From assembly GCA_025450555.1 (NCBI GenBank), contig JANWHF010000292.1:1-6438 (forward strand): a DNA stretch of 6,438 bases, given 5' to 3'. Made by a program: the position numbers and the translations under genes. This stretch comes from Tepidisphaeraceae bacterium. GTDB taxonomy: Bacteria > Planctomycetota > Phycisphaerae > Tepidisphaerales > Tepidisphaeraceae. The notes beneath the pieces are model-generated. The model was not told where the DNA came from, ran no database searches, and saw nothing but the letters and a program-made list of their open reading frames with translations. Every line of letters starts with the position of its first letter. Position 1 is the first letter of the stretch. This document shows, one piece after another, positions 4,322-6,438 of this stretch.

Positions 4322-6438
4322 ATGAACAGGAAGACGGCTGTCACTGCGGTTGCGCGGACAATCCTTGCCGCCGTATTCGGTGCAATGCTTTTGCCGGCGT
4401 CGCGCGCCGGGGTTTCTGCATCCTTGAATGTCGATGTTGATAAACCCGGAGTCCCTGTCCCGCCGAATTTCTACGGACTGATGACCGAAGAGATCAATCA
4501 CGCCTACGACGGCGGCCTCTTTGCCGAGTTGATTCAGAACCGCACGTTTCAGGATCCGCAGCCGCGCGGGCGTGCGAAATCGTCACAGGACTTGCCCATC
4601 CACTGGTCGCTGATAGGCAACGGCAAAGCGAGTATCGATCGAAACGATCCAGTGAACCCCGCCCTGCCGGTAAGTCTGCGGCTCGAATTGTCCGGAGGAA
4701 CCGCTGGAATCGGCAACGACGGATATTGGGGAATCCCCATCCGGCCCGATACGACTTACACCGCCAGCTTCTATTCCAAAGGCGCTGCTAATTTCGCAGG
4801 CCCGGTGACCGCATCGCTCGTGCTGGATGAAGGCAATGCCAAGGTTGCCACCGCGAGCACTGATGCAATCAGTTCCTCCTGGAAGAAGTACACGGTCACC
4901 CTCACGACGGGCCACGATGTGCCGACGACGGCCAAGGCGCAATTCGTTCTCTCCGCCACCGGCACCGGCAGCGTTAGTTTCAGCATGGTCTCGCTCTTCC
5001 CGCCGACTTATCAGAATGTACGGGATGGATTGCGACCGGACTTGATGAAGCTGATGGCGGACATGCACCCGTCCTTCATTCGCCTGCCGGGCGGAAACTA
5101 TGTCGAGGGAAGCACGTTCCAAACGCGGTTCAACTGGAAGCAAATGATTGGCCCGCCCGATGAGCGTCCCGGTCACATGGGATGCTGGAGCTATCGCTCG
5201 TCTGATGGATTCGGCTTGCCGCAATATCTGCTCTGGTGCAAACAGTTGAATGCCGAGCCGGTGCTGGCGGTCTTCGCGGGATATGTCCTGAATCGACAGC
5301 ATCATGATGCGGGCAGCCCGGAAATGGCGCAGTATACGCAGGAGGCACTGGAGGAGATTGAATACGTCAGCGGATCGCCTGACAGCGAATGGGGCAAGCG
5401 TCGCGCGGCTGACGGATTTACTGAGCCATTCCCGCTGCACTACGTCGAGATTGGGAACGAAGATTGGTTCGATCGGTCCGGCAGCTATGAAGGCCGATTC
5501 ACCGAAATGGCCAAAGCCATTCGCGCCAAATATCCCCAGCTCAAGATCATCGCGACGGCGCCGGTAAAGGGTTTCAAGCCCGACCTGTATGACGACCACT
5601 TCTATCGCAGCGCGCGACAATTGATGCACCAGGCCGAACAATACGACAAGCTCGCCGACCTCACCGCCGCTGCACCGGCGATGAGATTTGGCGGCGGCGC
5701 CTGGAATGGGCGCCAAGCTGAAGGGATTCGGACATTCGTTGGGGAATGGGCAACGCAGGAAGGTCGCCCTACACCGGACCTGAACGCTGCCCTCGCCGAC
5801 GCGGCTTTCATCATGGGCTTGGAACGGAATGCCGACACCATCTCGATGGAGTGCTATGCGCCGTTACTGGTCAATGTCAGCCCTGCTGACCCCGAAAAGG
5901 GATACCCCAAAGGATGGCAATGGCCGACCAATTTGATCGGCTATGACGCGCTGCACAGCTTCGGCTCGCCGAGCTATTACGCCCAGGCGATGATCGGGCA
6001 GAACAAAGGTGACGTTGTGCTGCCATCGGCGATGAAAGTTGTGCCAACGCTGGCGGCAACCAATCCGGAGCCTCACGGCCGCATTGGCGTCGGCGCCTTC
6101 CGGACCGAAGTTGAATACAAAGACATCGTCGTCACCGCGCCGGATGGCCGTGTCCTGATGACGGCCGATCTCTCGCAAGACACCCGCGGTTGGAAATTCT
6201 CCGGCGACAAATGGAACTTGCAGGACAAGGCGATCAAGCCCAGCGCCGCTGCTGCTGACTCCTGGGCTCTCACCGGCGATCCAAAGTGGACCAATTACAC
6301 AATCCACCTGGGCGCGCGCAAGTTGCAAGGCCGCGGCGGATTTATCGTCCTTTGGCATGCGACAAGCGGCACCGCCTACAACCGCTGGACCGTCGGCGGA
6401 CCCGGAAATGTAGCGCGATGCGAGGCGGTCGAAGAAGG
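4322..6438 (+). CDS. secreted GH51 alpha-L-arabinofuranosidase (3' end outside window)
   Basis: This exo-acting glycosidase releases terminal alpha-L-arabinofuranosyl residues from arabinan, arabinoxylan or similar polymers. The frame is open for 705 codons to the window edge, so the C-terminus is missing. Residues 1-29 form a signal peptide: N-terminal Arg/Lys, a hydrophobic stretch, then ASRA as the likely cleavage site (VSA at 33 is an alternative). The GH51 start motif GLMTEEINHAYDGGLFAEL follows at about residue 52, then a CBM4/9-like beta-sandwich at about 90-226. The TIM-barrel domain holds FIRLPGGNYVEG (Gly257-Asn259), acid/base Glu380 in VEIGNED and the likely nucleophile Glu475 in FVGEWAT. 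From about residue 610 a beta-rich segment (LMTADLSQDTRGW, then WTNYTIHLGARKL) resembles the concanavalin-like insertion found in the C-terminal part of many large GH51 enzymes. With araA and araD upstream, it probably supplies their substrate. Final location (periplasm, surface or medium) is not shown. Confidence 0.94.
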   Translation, partial: MNRKTAVTAVARTILAAVFGAMLLPASRAGVSASLNVDVDKPGVPVPPNFYGLMTEEINHAYDGGLFAELIQNRTFQDPQPRGRAKSSQDLPIHWSLIGNGKASIDRNDPVNPALPVSLRLELSGGTAGIGNDGYWGIPIRPDTTYTASFYSKGAANFAGPVTASLVLDEGNAKVATASTDAISSSWKKYTVTLTTGHDVPTTAKAQFVLSATGTGSVSFSMVSLFPPTYQNVRDGLRPDLMKLMADMHPSFIRLPGGNYVEGSTFQTRFNWKQMIGPPDERPGHMGCWSYRSSDGFGLPQYLLWCKQLNAEPVLAVFAGYVLNRQHHDAGSPEMAQYTQEALEEIEYVSGSPDSEWGKRRAADGFTEPFPLHYVEIGNEDWFDRSGSYEGRFTEMAKAIRAKYPQLKIIATAPVKGFKPDLYDDHFYRSARQLMHQAEQYDKLADLTAAAPAMRFGGGAWNGRQAEGIRTFVGEWATQEGRPTPDLNAALADAAFIMGLERNADTISMECYAPLLVNVSPADPEKGYPKGWQWPTNLIGYDALHSFGSPSYYAQAMIGQNKGDVVLPSAMKVVPTLAATNPEPHGRIGVGAFRTEVEYKDIVVTAPDGRVLMTADLSQDTRGWKFSGDKWNLQDKAIKPSAAAADSWALTGDPKWTNYTIHLGARKLQGRGGFIVLWHATSGTAYNRWTVGGPGNVARCEAVEE

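Noticed and set aside
3740..4501. A 253-codon - strand frame spanning the regulator end, the intergenic region and the GH51 start
   Set aside because: It is antisense to conserved ROK motifs and to the GH51 signal peptide, and has no recognisable domain. It runs straight through the AT-rich promoter region, which looks regulatory rather than coding.
4583..5716. A 377-codon open frame on the - strand inside the GH51 gene
   Set aside because: The + strand frame is unbroken here and carries the GH51 acid/base and nucleophile motifs. The antisense translation is rich in Arg and Ala and shows no recognisable domain, as expected of a shadow in GC-rich coding DNA.

Overview
This window is a compact L-arabinose utilisation locus with every gene on the + strand. 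It comes from a bacterium of moderately high GC content. The ROK-type regulator, the secreted multidomain GH51 enzyme and the weak or missing Shine-Dalgarno sequences at some starts would fit a planctomycete or related PVC-group or soil polysaccharide degrader. That placement is inference only; nothing in the window fixes the taxonomy.

Layout. Positions 1-42 may be the last codons of an upstream gene (low confidence). araA (L-arabinose isomerase, 66-1586) and araD (L-ribulose-5-phosphate 4-epimerase, 1601-2308) follow, with intact metal and catalytic residues. A HAD-family sugar-phosphatase/phosphomutase-like gene (2317-3009) starts 8 nt after araD, and a ROK-family transcriptional regulator (3041-4180) starts 31 nt after that. 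The four genes look like one transcription unit. A short hairpin that includes the HAD stop codon lies just before the regulator.

A 141-bp AT-rich intergenic region (4181-4321) holds a candidate promoter, a TTATTT-N13-AAATAA inverted repeat over its -10 element, a pair of direct repeats and a second palindrome in the predicted leader. It leads into a secreted GH51 alpha-L-arabinofuranosidase (4322 to the window end). That gene is open for 705 codons with no stop and is cut by the window edge.

How it works together (inference from families): the exported GH51 enzyme releases L-arabinose from arabinan or arabinoxylan side chains. AraA converts imported L-arabinose to L-ribulose. A ribulokinase, not in the window and perhaps upstream, would make L-ribulose-5-phosphate, and AraD passes it to D-xylulose-5-phosphate. 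The ROK protein has HTH, sugar-binding and zinc motifs but has lost kinase features, so it probably represses the locus until a sugar binds. The HAD enzyme is the unexplained member. No RNA genes, mobile elements or CRISPR arrays were seen. I found no wholly new system; the points most worth checking are the HAD gene in the ara operon and the layered operator-like sites before the GH51 gene.
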